This document shows, one piece after another, positions 27,356-35,066 of a stretch of 64,000 bases of DNA. Numbering within the stretch: the stretch's first letter is position 1; each line of letters starts with the position of its first letter. The DNA is from Nitratidesulfovibrio termitidis HI1. Lineage in GTDB: Bacteria; Desulfobacterota; Desulfovibrionia; Desulfovibrionales; Desulfovibrionaceae. The notes below the pieces were generated by a model, which worked only from the letters and a program-made list of their open reading frames with translations, had not been told where the DNA came from and did no database searches. The DNA is taken from positions 466,388-530,387 of the forward strand of contig NZ_KI632512.1 in the NCBI RefSeq assembly GCF_000504305.1, given 5' to 3'. The translations under genes and the position numbers were made by a program.

Positions 27356-28876
27356 CTACAGCAGGTACAGGTACGGAATGGCCACGTAGACCAGCGTGCC
27401 CAGCACCAGCACGTAGCCCACGCACACGGCCAGGGTGCGGTTCATGATGCGCCCTTCGTACCCGGTAAGGCCGGTGGCGGCAGTGGCCACGGCGATGGAC
27501 TGGGGCGAGATCATCTTGCCCGCGGTGGCCCCGGCGGCGGATGCGGAAACGATCCACGCGCTGTCGATGCTGATGCGGTTGGCCACTTCCATCTGCAACT
27601 GCCCGAAGAGCACGTTGGACGAGGTGTCGCTGCCGGTGACGAAGGTGCCCAGCGCGCCGAGCAGCGGCGAGATGAACGGGAAGTAGCTGCTGGTGGAATC
27701 GGCCACGGCGATGGCGATGGTGTTGATCATGCCGCTGGTGGCCATGACCTTGGCCAGCGCCACGATGGAAACCACGGTGATGCCCGAGTACACCAGCTTT
27801 TTGGCGGTGCTGCCGAGCACGCCGGTGATTTCGCGCACCTTCACGCCCTGGATCATGCCGCCGATGTAGGTGGCGATGATGATCAGCGCGCCGGGGGTGG
27901 CGATCCACTTGAAGGTGAAGGGATTGTCGCCGTAGATGCGCACGGTGGTCTTCACGGAGCCCAGGGTGTCGCGGATGGCCGGGAACAGGTTGCTGCACAG
28001 GATGATGAAGGCGAACACCAGGATGTACGGCAGCCAGGCCTTCACCTTCTCGGCGGTGGGAATGGGGGCGACTGCGGCGGCGGTGTCGCGGTGGAACAGG
28101 CGTGCCCAGACGATGGTGGCGATCATGCTGCACACGCTGCCGATGAGGCACGGCAGTTCGGCGCCCATGTACTTGGCGGTGTACAGCTGCGGAAAGGCGA
28201 AGGCCAGGCCGGAGACCAGGGTGGCCCAGAACACGCCCTTGATGCCCTTGAACCCGGAGGTAAGAATGACCAGCAGGTAGGTGATCAGCACGATGAACAC
28301 GAACAGCTGCAACGCGGTGTAGTAGCTGATGGTTTCCACCGGCAGGCCGGTGACGCCCGCCATGGTCACGATGGGAATGCCGATGGCGCCGAAGGCCGTG
28401 GGCACGGTGTTGGCCACCAGGCAGATCACCGCGGCGAACATGGGCTGAAAGCCCATGGCGGCAAGGATGCTGGCGGGAATGGCCACGGCGGTGCCGTACC
28501 CGGCCACTCCTTCGAGAAAGCCGCCGAAGCCCCAGGCCACGATGAGCACCAGCAGGCGCTTGTCGGTGGTGATGGACGAGAGCATGCGGGTGATCACGTC
28601 CATGCTGCCGGTGTGGCGGGCAAGGTTGTAGGTGAACACGGCGGCGATGATGACGATCATGATCGGCCACAGGGCCATGGCCGCCCCTTCGAGCGCGGCG
28701 GAAAGGGCCATGACGGCGGGCATCTTCCACCAGCCGAACACGGCAAGGGCCAGCGTGCAGACCAGCGTGAGCGCACAGGTGCGATAGGCAGGCAGCTTGA
28801 GCACGACGAGCGAGAAGATCAGCCAGACGATGGGGGCGAGCGCTGCCGCCAGTTGCAGATAATCCATGGACGCCAT
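27356..28876 (-). CDS. lctP: L-lactate permease (LctP/LldP family)
   Basis: 506 residues with about 13 membrane helices. The family region GFGGFLEGVAGYGTAVAIPA and the CLVANTVPTAFGAIGIP segment are present. It imports lactate (and possibly glycolate) with protons. Lactate is the classic electron donor of this group, and the lutABC oxidation operon is in the same window about 16 kb away, although the two are not in one operon. I start at ATG 28876 because GGAGGTG is nine bases ahead; the in-frame GTG at 28888 overlaps that site. It stands alone with its own terminator. Confidence 0.92.
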   Translation of the reverse strand: MASMDYLQLAAALAPIVWLIFSLVVLKLPAYRTCALTLVCTLALAVFGWWKMPAVMALSAALEGAAMALWPIMIVIIAAVFTYNLARHTGSMDVITRMLSSITTDKRLLVLIVAWGFGGFLEGVAGYGTAVAIPASILAAMGFQPMFAAVICLVANTVPTAFGAIGIPIVTMAGVTGLPVETISYYTALQLFVFIVLITYLLVILTSGFKGIKGVFWATLVSGLAFAFPQLYTAKYMGAELPCLIGSVCSMIATIVWARLFHRDTAAAVAPIPTAEKVKAWLPYILVFAFIILCSNLFPAIRDTLGSVKTTVRIYGDNPFTFKWIATPGALIIIATYIGGMIQGVKVREITGVLGSTAKKLVYSGITVVSIVALAKVMATSGMINTIAIAVADSTSSYFPFISPLLGALGTFVTGSDTSSNVLFGQLQMEVANRISIDSAWIVSASAAGATAGKMISPQSIAVATAATGLTGYEGRIMNRTLAVCVGYVLVLGTLVYVAIPYLYLL

Positions 28877-29164
28877 TGTGGGATGCACCTCCGAAGTGAG
28901 CGTTCACGACATTCGGCACGTCCTCACGCCACGCCGAATGTATTGGTTGATTAAGCAATGAGCGGGGTGGTAGCATTTCGACTTGGCAGCGTCAAGACTC
29001 GAGGCAGGTGTTTTCCATGAAGCTGCGGCGCATGCATGGTATGAAGTGGTACACTCTCCATGCGATGCGCTTACGCTACGGTGTATGATCCATGTAGTTC
29101 ACAGCATACGCAAGATTTTCGTCAGAACATGAGCGACATGTTGCATGAAAACAGCCAGCAAATG
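28877..29164. other. Intergenic region upstream of the lactate permease
   Basis: Likely contains the permease promoter. A+T-rich patches occur at 28935-28960, but I could not define a hexamer pair or a regulator site. No gene recognised. Confidence 0.5.
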
Positions 29165-29201
29165 GAAACGGCTTCGGATGTTGTACATCCAAAGCCGTTT
29201 C
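29165..29201 (-). terminator. Hairpin terminator after phoU
   Basis: 16-bp stem with one mismatch (GAAACGGCTT...AAGCCGTTTC plus GGATG/CATCC) and loop TTGTA. It is about 70 bases after the phoU stop on the minus strand. The following T run is weak. Confidence 0.8.
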
Positions 29202-29268
29202 ATTGTGTATGCTTCGTGTCGTATGGTATCTGCATGTCACGTATGTAACGTGATGCGTGAAAAAAGCA

Positions 29269-29952
29269 TCATGCCTCGTCGTCGTCTTCGAAGTGGCTAT
29301 GCTTGGCGTTGACGCCACGGACGGCAAAAAACACGCTCTCCCCGATGTTGGTGGAAAGGTCGCCGATGCGTTCCAGCCTGCGGCAGATGATCAGGAACGA
29401 CAGCGCCGCTTCGATCTTTTCGGGGTTGGCCTTCATGTACTGCACGACCTTCAGGGTGAGTTGGCGCAACCCGCAATCCACGCCTTCGTCCAGTTCGGCC
29501 AGCCTGCGGCCCCGGTCCGCGTCCATGTCCACCACGCACTGCACCGCCTGGTGCACCATGTTGCGCACCAGCGGCACGTATTCCTTGAAGTCCCCGTCGA
29601 AGGGCAACGGCGGCAGGGCCACCAGGGGCATGGTGCGTTCGGCGATGTTGGCGGCCTCATCGGCCATGCGCTCGATGTCGTTGGCGATACGCATGGTGGC
29701 CAGCACCGTGCGCAGGTCTTGCGCCAGTGGCCCTTCGCGGGCCAGAAGGCGCATGCCCATCTCGTCGATGCAGGTTTCCATCTCGTTGATGGCATGATCG
29801 TGCGAGGCGACGGACCAGGCTCTGGCTTCGTCGCGCTGGCAGTAGGCTTCGATGCAGCTGTCGATGGCCTGCTCCACCGTGGCGAGCATGGCCAGCAGCT
29901 TGTGGCGCAGAGCGTCGAGACGGTCGGTGGTCAGGTTCCGGGCGGGGGCCAT
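29269..29952 (-). CDS. phoU: PhoU-family phosphate signalling protein
   Basis: 227 residues forming the expected two three-helix PhoU repeats. Repeat motifs ANDIERMADEAANIAE and RRLERIGDLSTNIGE each carry the E-R-x-x-D pattern that binds metal. PhoU links the Pst phosphate transporter to the PhoR/PhoB sensor system and limits phosphate uptake. No pst or pho genes lie beside it here, so it may be a stand-alone regulator. AAGGAG precedes ATG 29952. It ends with an acidic tail (HFEDDDEA). Confidence 0.9.
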   Translation of the reverse strand: MAPARNLTTDRLDALRHKLLAMLATVEQAIDSCIEAYCQRDEARAWSVASHDHAINEMETCIDEMGMRLLAREGPLAQDLRTVLATMRIANDIERMADEAANIAERTMPLVALPPLPFDGDFKEYVPLVRNMVHQAVQCVVDMDADRGRRLAELDEGVDCGLRQLTLKVVQYMKANPEKIEAALSFLIICRRLERIGDLSTNIGESVFFAVRGVNAKHSHFEDDDEA

Positions 29953-30138
29953 GGCGCACTCCTTCCGTTGGGGGCCGCATGCTGGATGCGTCCCGCATGT
30001 GCTTTCTTTCACGTGGATCATGCCATCTTTCAGGCCGGGGCGAAACCCCCTGAGCGTGGGGTTTTCCCGGTAACGCGGTGGGCGCTGTCGGCAACGGGCG
30101 GGAACCGTGCTTCGCGATAGACGTTCGCCATAACGAAA

Positions 30139-30164
30139 GCGCCCCGGCGGGTGGGCCGGGGCGC
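30139..30164 (-). terminator. Terminator of greA
   Basis: GCGCCCCGGC (30139-30148) and GCCGGGGCGC (30155-30164), six-base loop, then TTTCGTT on the minus strand; 30 bases after the greA stop. Confidence 0.85.
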
Positions 30165-30193
30165 GCGGAATACGGCGTATGGCGGGCCCGGCG

Positions 30194-30676
30194 CTAGCGG
30201 CGCGCGCCCTCGAAGGCGATGGAAACGATCTCGTAGCTGATGCGGCCGCGCGGGGCGTCCACCACGATCTCGTCGCCTTCTTCCTTGCCCAGCAGCGCGC
30301 GCGCCACCGGCGAAAGGATGGAAATGCTGCCTTGGGAATAATCGGCCTCGTCCGGGCCGAGTAGCGTGTAGCGCTTGGATTCGCCGCTGTCGAGGTCCTC
30401 GATTTCCACGGTGGCGCCAAACATCACCTTGTCGCCGGACAGGCTGTCCAGATTGATGACGTTGAACTGGGCCATGCGCGATTCGATGTACGAGATGCGG
30501 GCTTCGAGCATGCCCTGCCGTTCGCGGGCGGCGTCGTAACCGGCGTTTTCTTTCAGATCGCCTTCTTCGCGGGCTTCCTTGATGGCCTGGATGATCGCCG
30601 GGCGTTCCGACTTCAGGCGTTCCAGTTCCTTCATCAGTCGATCGTAGCCTTCGGTGGAAATGGGGATGCTGCTCAT
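30194..30676 (-). CDS. greA: Transcription elongation factor GreA
   Basis: 160 residues. The N-terminal coiled coil carries the acidic tip EGDLKENAGYDAARE that reaches the RNA polymerase active site, and the C-terminal domain has the SILSPVARALLGKEEGDE region. GreA stimulates cleavage of backtracked transcripts. The start ATG 30676 begins MSSIPISTEGYDRL, typical for the family, and a GGAAC-like site lies ahead. It is separated from phoU by a terminator and so is a single transcription unit. Confidence 0.95.
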   Translation of the reverse strand: MSSIPISTEGYDRLMKELERLKSERPAIIQAIKEAREEGDLKENAGYDAARERQGMLEARISYIESRMAQFNVINLDSLSGDKVMFGATVEIEDLDSGESKRYTLLGPDEADYSQGSISILSPVARALLGKEEGDEIVVDAPRGRISYEIVSIAFEGARR

Positions 30677-30978
30677 GCTCGTTCCTTGAAATGTCTGGGC
30701 ATGGTCTGTTGCCGGGCAAAAAGAAAGTGTCCCGCCGACGGGGCAAACCCCGCGCAGCGGCACAGTTCGGCACCGTCATCCGACGGCACGTTGCACAATA
30801 TAGGGCAGCCGGGCGTGCCGGTCAAGATGCCGAGAGGCGGCAACCGGCTTGTCGTTCGCGAGGGGGCACGGGGCCCTGGTTGACCGTGCGCGAAACCTGC
30901 GGCATCGTCAGAATGGACATACCCCCCAAAACGCACGGCGCGTGCCTGCCCACGGCCGCGCCATACCCGGAGGCCGTC

Positions 30979-31173
30979 ATGCCCGAATACACCGCCACCC
31001 TGCTCGTCCGCGGCGAAGTTTGCGACTACGATCCCGAGGAACACGTGGCCCGCATCCCCTGCGAGAACTGCGGGCACATCAACGAAGTGGAAGTATGGAC
31101 GGACGATGCCGGGGCGGCGGACTTTTCGGGGTTTGCCTGCGAAAATTGCGGGCACTGGAATGGTCCCGGCTAG
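30979..31173 (+). CDS. Small zinc-ribbon-like protein
   Basis: 64 residues. Two CENCGH knuckles (CENCGHINEVEVW and CENCGHWNGPG), about 35 residues apart, should bind one zinc ion. The remainder is acidic and short, so it is probably a cytosolic adaptor rather than an enzyme. CGGAGG precedes ATG 30979. I do not recognise a named family; similar two-knuckle proteins of this size are common in bacteria. Confidence 0.75.
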   Translation: MPEYTATLLVRGEVCDYDPEEHVARIPCENCGHINEVEVWTDDAGAADFSGFACENCGHWNGPG

Positions 31174-31334
31174 GCCGACCGGTTCGTGGGCATGGGGCGA
31201 CAGCAGCGGGCGGGCCTGCCGCGCCTACACCGTCCCGCGTCGCAAGGCTGTTCAGGGCCGTTCCTTTCACCCATTCTTCGCGTTCGCCCTTCCCGTCCGC
31301 CCGCCTTTCCCGTCCGCCTTTCCCGTCCGCCTCA

Positions 31335-31805
31335 TCAGGGCATGGTTACCTCGCGGTTGTACTCACGCACGGCCTTGTCGATCTTGCCCTGGATGTGCTC
31401 GATGTCCGCGCGGGCGCGGCGTACGTACGCGTCGACGCAGGCCCGGTAGGCGCCCATCTTCTGGCGGTACATATCCCATTCCCAGGCCTTGTCCCCCGCA
31501 AAGGGGCGCATGGGTGAGGTGCACTGCGCATCGGGGTATTCGCCCCCCGGCAGTTGCGTGGTTTCTGCCCGTGCCGATGCGGGCAGCGCGCCTGCAAGCA
31601 CGGCGCACAGGGCCAGGCACGTCAGGGCAGCACGGGTTCGGACCAGGCATGTATGGGCCAGACACGTATGAGCCACCGCAACCCGGCGGCGCGCGGTGTT
31701 CCGGTCATGCCGGGCGGGCCTGGGGCGCTCCGTGTCATGAGCGCCGCAAGTGAGCCCGGCCAGACCGGCCGTCATGTCGCTTGTCATCAATTCGTCGTTT
31801 CTCAT
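31335..31805 (-). CDS. Unrecognised secreted protein
   Basis: 156 residues. A hydrophobic segment (ALTCLALCAVLAGALPA, ending SARA) looks like a signal peptide, but it begins about 60 residues into the frame. The mature part (about 80 residues) has a Cys in DAQCTSPMRPF and another in YRACVDAYVRRA, possibly a disulfide, and ends in a helical charged region. GCAGGAGAAGG stands in front of ATG 31805, which supports this long start; the N-terminal part contains repeated HTCLAHTCL-type residues and may simply be a long leader. Function unknown. Confidence 0.6.
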   Translation of the reverse strand: MRNDELMTSDMTAGLAGLTCGAHDTERPRPARHDRNTARRRVAVAHTCLAHTCLVRTRAALTCLALCAVLAGALPASARAETTQLPGGEYPDAQCTSPMRPFAGDKAWEWDMYRQKMGAYRACVDAYVRRARADIEHIQGKIDKAVREYNREVTMP

Positions 31806-32043
31806 GGCCTTCTCCTGCCGTGCCCCGTGAATGTCGGGGGCCGGACTTTCCCGCAGATTCCGGCAAAAGACCTGCCTCTGTCAATGCGGCAGGGTCTCTG
31901 TCCTACCCCGCGGCGCCTGATGGGTCCCCCCTGTCTCATCCAGGTCATGAGCGCCGTTCCTCCTGCCTCTTTCCGCTGGCACCGATCTTGCTCATTCCAG
32001 CCCCAGACACGGGAAGGGAAATTTCTGCACGACGGAGGCGGGC

Positions 32044-32667
32044 GTGGCCATAGATGGCATTTTCAACAATCTCGGCAGCATGATGGTCGTCCACCGTTCC
32101 ACGGGGCAGGGCGCCGATGCAGGACGCACCGCGTCCGGGTCCGAGCAGGCGCAGGCGGCGGACGGCAACCTTGCCCGTCTGACCGACAGTGCCAGCCTTT
32201 CCGCGCTGAATCCCAAGCTGCGCTCCACATTGGAAGATATTTCCGAGCGTGGCGGCAATGTGCTGGAAACGCTGGAGCAGAACGTCGCGGACCTGCAAGA
32301 GGGGTTTCTGGATACCCTTTCCGACCGGCTGGATGCCGCCGGGGTGACGCTGGACGAAAAGTTGACCCTGTCCCAGGATGATGACGGGGCGCTGTCCGTG
32401 CTGGGCGACCACCCGGACAAGGCGCGCATAGAGCAGGCCCTGACCGATGCGCCGGAGCTTTCCTCTGTCTTTGGCGAACTGGCCTCGCAGTCGGAACTGA
32501 TCCGCGACATCCGCAGCCTGCGCCGGGTGGTTACCACGCGCGTGGGGGCTGCCGCCTACGATGCGGTGGACGCGGCCACGACCGATACGGCCGAGACGGC
32601 ATCTTCCGCTTACCGGGTCAGCCTGAAGGGGGCCATGTCGCACTTCTACTTCGGCAGAAACACCTAG
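32044..32667 (+). CDS. Unrecognised 207-residue acidic protein
   Basis: Starts with GTG 32044 behind GGAGGCGG. The product is mainly helical and acidic (NPKLRSTLEDISERGGNVLE, LSDRLDAAGVTLDEKLTL, GDHPDKARIEQALTDAPEL). No cysteine, signal peptide or membrane helix is seen, and the end is SHFYFGRNT. I do not recognise the family. It stands alone between an intergenic tract and the tmRNA gene. Confidence 0.65.
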   Translation: MAIDGIFNNLGSMMVVHRSTGQGADAGRTASGSEQAQAADGNLARLTDSASLSALNPKLRSTLEDISERGGNVLETLEQNVADLQEGFLDTLSDRLDAAGVTLDEKLTLSQDDDGALSVLGDHPDKARIEQALTDAPELSSVFGELASQSELIRDIRSLRRVVTTRVGAAAYDAVDAATTDTAETASSAYRVSLKGAMSHFYFGRNT

Positions 32668-33034
32668 CCCCCCTGGCCTGCGGGCTGCCCGTAGATGCCG
32701 TGTCCGCTGGCCTGCGCCGGTTGCCGCCACGCATCCCTGTAATGATGGTACGGCGGGAATTCCACGGCGACTGACCACACACCGGCCCTGCCCCAGACTG
32801 GCGCCCGGACCAGCACCCATAGCAGCCCTGACCGCTTCACCCGCATTTCATTGCCGCTTCGCGATCATCTTTAAATCATGTCCGCCCGGCCCCGGCTTTC
32901 ATGCCCGGCTCGGGCGTTATGCGTTGTGGCCAGCATGCCGCGTATCCCTTGCCACCGGGTGCAAAAGGCCGTATAGCCCCTGTTCCGGTCGGGTCCGGGC
33001 TGGTGTGCAACCGCCGCAAGCGTTTGCCCCCACC
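32668..33034. other. Intergenic region before the tmRNA promoter
   Basis: No gene recognised; the short open frames lack any support. Confidence 0.5.
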
Positions 33035-33062
33035 TTGCCTTTGCCGGAGACGGCATTATAGT
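33035..33062 (+). promoter_or_regulatory. Probable tmRNA promoter
   Basis: TTGCCT (33035-33040), 16-base spacer, TATAGT (33057-33062), about 70 bases before the mature 5' end, which leaves a short leader for processing. Confidence 0.55.
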
Positions 33063-33135
33063 ATGTGAAGCGGGATGGTGGCCCGCATTGCATCTCGGCA
33101 CGACACGCCGTTACGCCGGACACCGCCGTACATAC

Positions 33136-33488
33136 GGGGGCGCCCTGGTTTCGACGGGGATGTAGAAGCCGGAACTGCAGGCCGAGGCGCCGCTGGCCTC
33201 GTAAAAAGCGGCACCAAAAGTAATTGCCAACAATTACGAATACGCACTGGCTGCCTAATTAGTGGCCACGCCAAACCGATCGACGCCTGATACGTCGGCG
33301 AGGTGTAACTTCATCAGGCTGGCATCCAAGGGCGCTTGCCGCTGCGGGTGTAAGAACTATAGGTGAGCTGGTCTAGGGCCGCCCGGTCGGGGGCCAAGCC
33401 CGTGACGACAATTGTTCCCGACATAAGCCTGTAGACGTTTCGCGTGGAATGTTCTCGGACGCGGGTTCGATTCCCGCCGCCTCCACCA
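33136..33488 (+). ncRNA. ssrA: tmRNA (transfer-messenger RNA)
   Basis: One-piece tmRNA. The 5' part GGGGGCGCCCTGGTTTCGAC is followed by GGGGATG, and the 3' part ends with GGGTTCGATTCCCGCCGCC and TCCACCA; the 5' GGGGGCG pairs with CGCCTCC to make the tRNA-like acceptor. The resume codon GCC at 33226 opens a frame encoding ANNYEYALAA followed by TAA (33226-33258). The tag's ALAA end is the usual protease-recognition end. It rescues stalled ribosomes with SmpB (not in this window). The 3' end is used as an insertion site by the mini-island that follows. Confidence 0.97.
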
Positions 33489-33538
33489 ATTTCAGGGCCG
33501 ACCTGCCGCAAGGCGGGTCGGCCCGATCTTTTTTGGGT
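33481..33538. repeat. Left direct repeat: tmRNA 3' end plus terminator (attL-like)
   Basis: From CTCCACCA of tmRNA through TTTCAGGGCCGACC and the terminator stem to TTTTTTGGGT. It is repeated at 34665-34722 with one C inserted, A to G after ACCA, T to G in the stem, and one T fewer in the T run. It therefore bounds the A+T-rich insertion on its left. Confidence 0.9.
33495..33534 (+). terminator. Terminator of tmRNA
   Basis: GGGCCGACCTGCC and GGCGGGTCGGCCC arms with loop GCAA, then GATCTTTTTT. It lies just after the CCA end. Confidence 0.95.
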
Positions 33539-33594
33539 GGTGTCATAATTTATCTTTGGCTTGTGATCAGTTTAGCATTATTTCTTAAAAATAC

Positions 33595-34587
33595 TTAGTC
33601 CGCTCTTGCCCATGGTGGAAGCTGCAAGAGAATTTTAGCATTCCCTAATTTAAAACGTATGTTAAATGATGATGTGGTCGCTGCAACGATGTTTACAGCA
33701 GCATGATACGCGCGGAAGCTTTCTTTTATCGTATATTTTTTTGCGCTAGAATATCGCGAGTTAATAATTTCTTTACAGTTTGGAAGTTTAGAGATTTCTG
33801 CCCGTGAAAAAGTAAGGTAAGGTGGAGGAATATTGTCAAAAAGGTAGAATAGATCATGTGTTTCTTTAAAGTTGTGGCCTCGCTGCAAGGACAGGCACTT
33901 AAGAGCTAATTCGCACGCCAGTTGCATAGGCCAAAATGCACACGCAATGCTTATATCATCAGCTTTTGCCAGCGATCTTGCCGCATCTTGAAGGCTTGGC
34001 AAGATGCGTTGACTCATTTCTGATATTTTTTCATTTGATTTGTCCATCCCCAAGACTGCAATGTTAATGCTGCGAAGATTGTTAGATATTTCTTTTGTTA
34101 TGGAGCGGGCTTTTTTTATATCTTTTGCGGAAAGAAGTTTAAAGTTTGGACCCTGTTGAATCCAGCTCAATACATCTTCGCTGGACTGGACAGAGTCATG
34201 GAAACAAAGCCAAGCTGTTTCCCCAGGTTTTTCAATCTTGGATGTTGTGAGTGGTATTTTTGTTAAATATGGAGTTTCACGTATAAATGTCGCGCCTTCG
34301 CACGTGCGGGACTGTGACTGATTCATTTTGTCTTCGAAACGCGCAAAATACCAGCTATACACCATGCCATATATGCGCCTGAACCATATTTCATCCATAT
34401 AGTCAGGGAATTTATTTGTCACTATGCTGGGATCATTTCTTTTAATACTGATAGCATCTAGTTCAATAAGTTCTATGGTTGCCAATAGTGGCCGAGTATA
34501 AAGCGGACAACATCTTTGGGCGAGCTTCATGTCAATGACATCAAGCCATTCGCCCAAGAGTTTTTCGAATGTAGTTGCAGGGTTCAT
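33595..34587 (-). CDS. Island cargo protein of unknown function, possible C-terminal HEPN-like domain
   Basis: 330 residues encoded with A+T-rich codons unlike every neighbour, a sign of recent transfer. No signal peptide or membrane helix. The N-terminal 200 residues are unrecognised (MNPATTFEKLLGEWLDVIDM start). The last 115 are helical and show WPMQLACELALKCLSLQ, then FKETHDLFYLFDNIPPPYL and FRAYHAAVNIVAA. This pattern, a helix with E-x-x-L-K followed by a THDL box, resembles HEPN/AbiV-type domains of toxins and phage-defence proteins, but a strict R-x4-6-H motif is not evident. The start ATG 34587 has no good ribosome-binding site; a three-codon frame (ATG CTC CTC TGA) ends directly before it. 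Function unknown. Confidence 0.75.
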   Translation of the reverse strand: MNPATTFEKLLGEWLDVIDMKLAQRCCPLYTRPLLATIELIELDAISIKRNDPSIVTNKFPDYMDEIWFRRIYGMVYSWYFARFEDKMNQSQSRTCEGATFIRETPYLTKIPLTTSKIEKPGETAWLCFHDSVQSSEDVLSWIQQGPNFKLLSAKDIKKARSITKEISNNLRSINIAVLGMDKSNEKISEMSQRILPSLQDAARSLAKADDISIACAFWPMQLACELALKCLSLQRGHNFKETHDLFYLFDNIPPPYLTFSRAEISKLPNCKEIINSRYSSAKKYTIKESFRAYHAAVNIVAATTSSFNIRFKLGNAKILLQLPPWARAD

Positions 34588-34664
34588 TCAGAGGAGCATT
34601 AACTTAATGATTCCTTCAAGCACAAGTGGTTACAAGCTGATATGTTCTATTTTTAACACTTGCC

Positions 34665-34722
34665 CTCCCACCAGTTTCAGGGCCGACCTGCCGCAAGGCG
34701 GGGCGGCCCGATCTTTTTGGGT
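34665..34722. repeat. Right direct repeat of tmRNA 3' end and terminator (attR-like)
   Basis: CTCCCACCAGTTTCAGGGCC then GACCTGCCGCAAGGCGGGGC, CGGCCCGATCTTTTTGGGT. A second copy of the tmRNA tail that is not attached to a tmRNA gene, marking the right end of the insertion. Confidence 0.9.
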
Positions 34723-35066
34723 TACCCGCAACAGGCTACAATTGCCTACCGCTCAAAGCCCACACGTCCCTGCGCGAAAGCGCACCCGCCCCACCCCCAC
34801 TGGCCTGTTGACGAAAATTCAGGATAGAATAGACACTCAACAAAACGACTTCGGGTACCCGCACCGATTCCCATATCCACATGGGGGCATCCCCCCATGT
34901 GGGCATCAGGTGCGGGGTGTGGGCGGCGCAATGCCGCACCGCGTTCCGCCATGTTCCCCAATGTTCCGCCACGTCCCGGAAGTCATACGCCCGACTGCAC
35001 AGGCCACGGCTCCATGAGCGCGCGCTGACGATCAGGTCGAGGATTCAGGGTTTACAGAGGCGCCGG
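34723..35066. other. Intergenic region right of the island
   Basis: Contains an 11-bp hairpin (CCACATGGGGG 34877-34887 / CCCCCATGTGG 34892-34902) without a T run, and a run of ATGTTCC-like short repeats at 34948-34975. No gene recognised; a promoter for the next gene is expected but could not be defined. Confidence 0.5.

Larger units (their letters stand above)
33489..34722. mobile_element. Mini-island inserted at the tmRNA 3' end
   Basis: About 1.2 kb of markedly A+T-rich DNA carrying one gene, bounded by two copies of a roughly 57-bp sequence that comprises the tmRNA 3' end and terminator. tmRNA genes are a classic target for tyrosine-recombinase islands, which leave such direct repeats. 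No integrase, transposase or terminal inverted repeat lies inside, so the element is either a remnant, mobilised in trans, or a small cassette. Both repeat copies retain a plausible terminator stem. The right junction is followed directly by normal high-G+C DNA. Confidence 0.75.

Noticed and set aside
33314-33511. Minus-strand open frame across the tmRNA gene
   Set aside because: It is the complement of a clear structured RNA gene.
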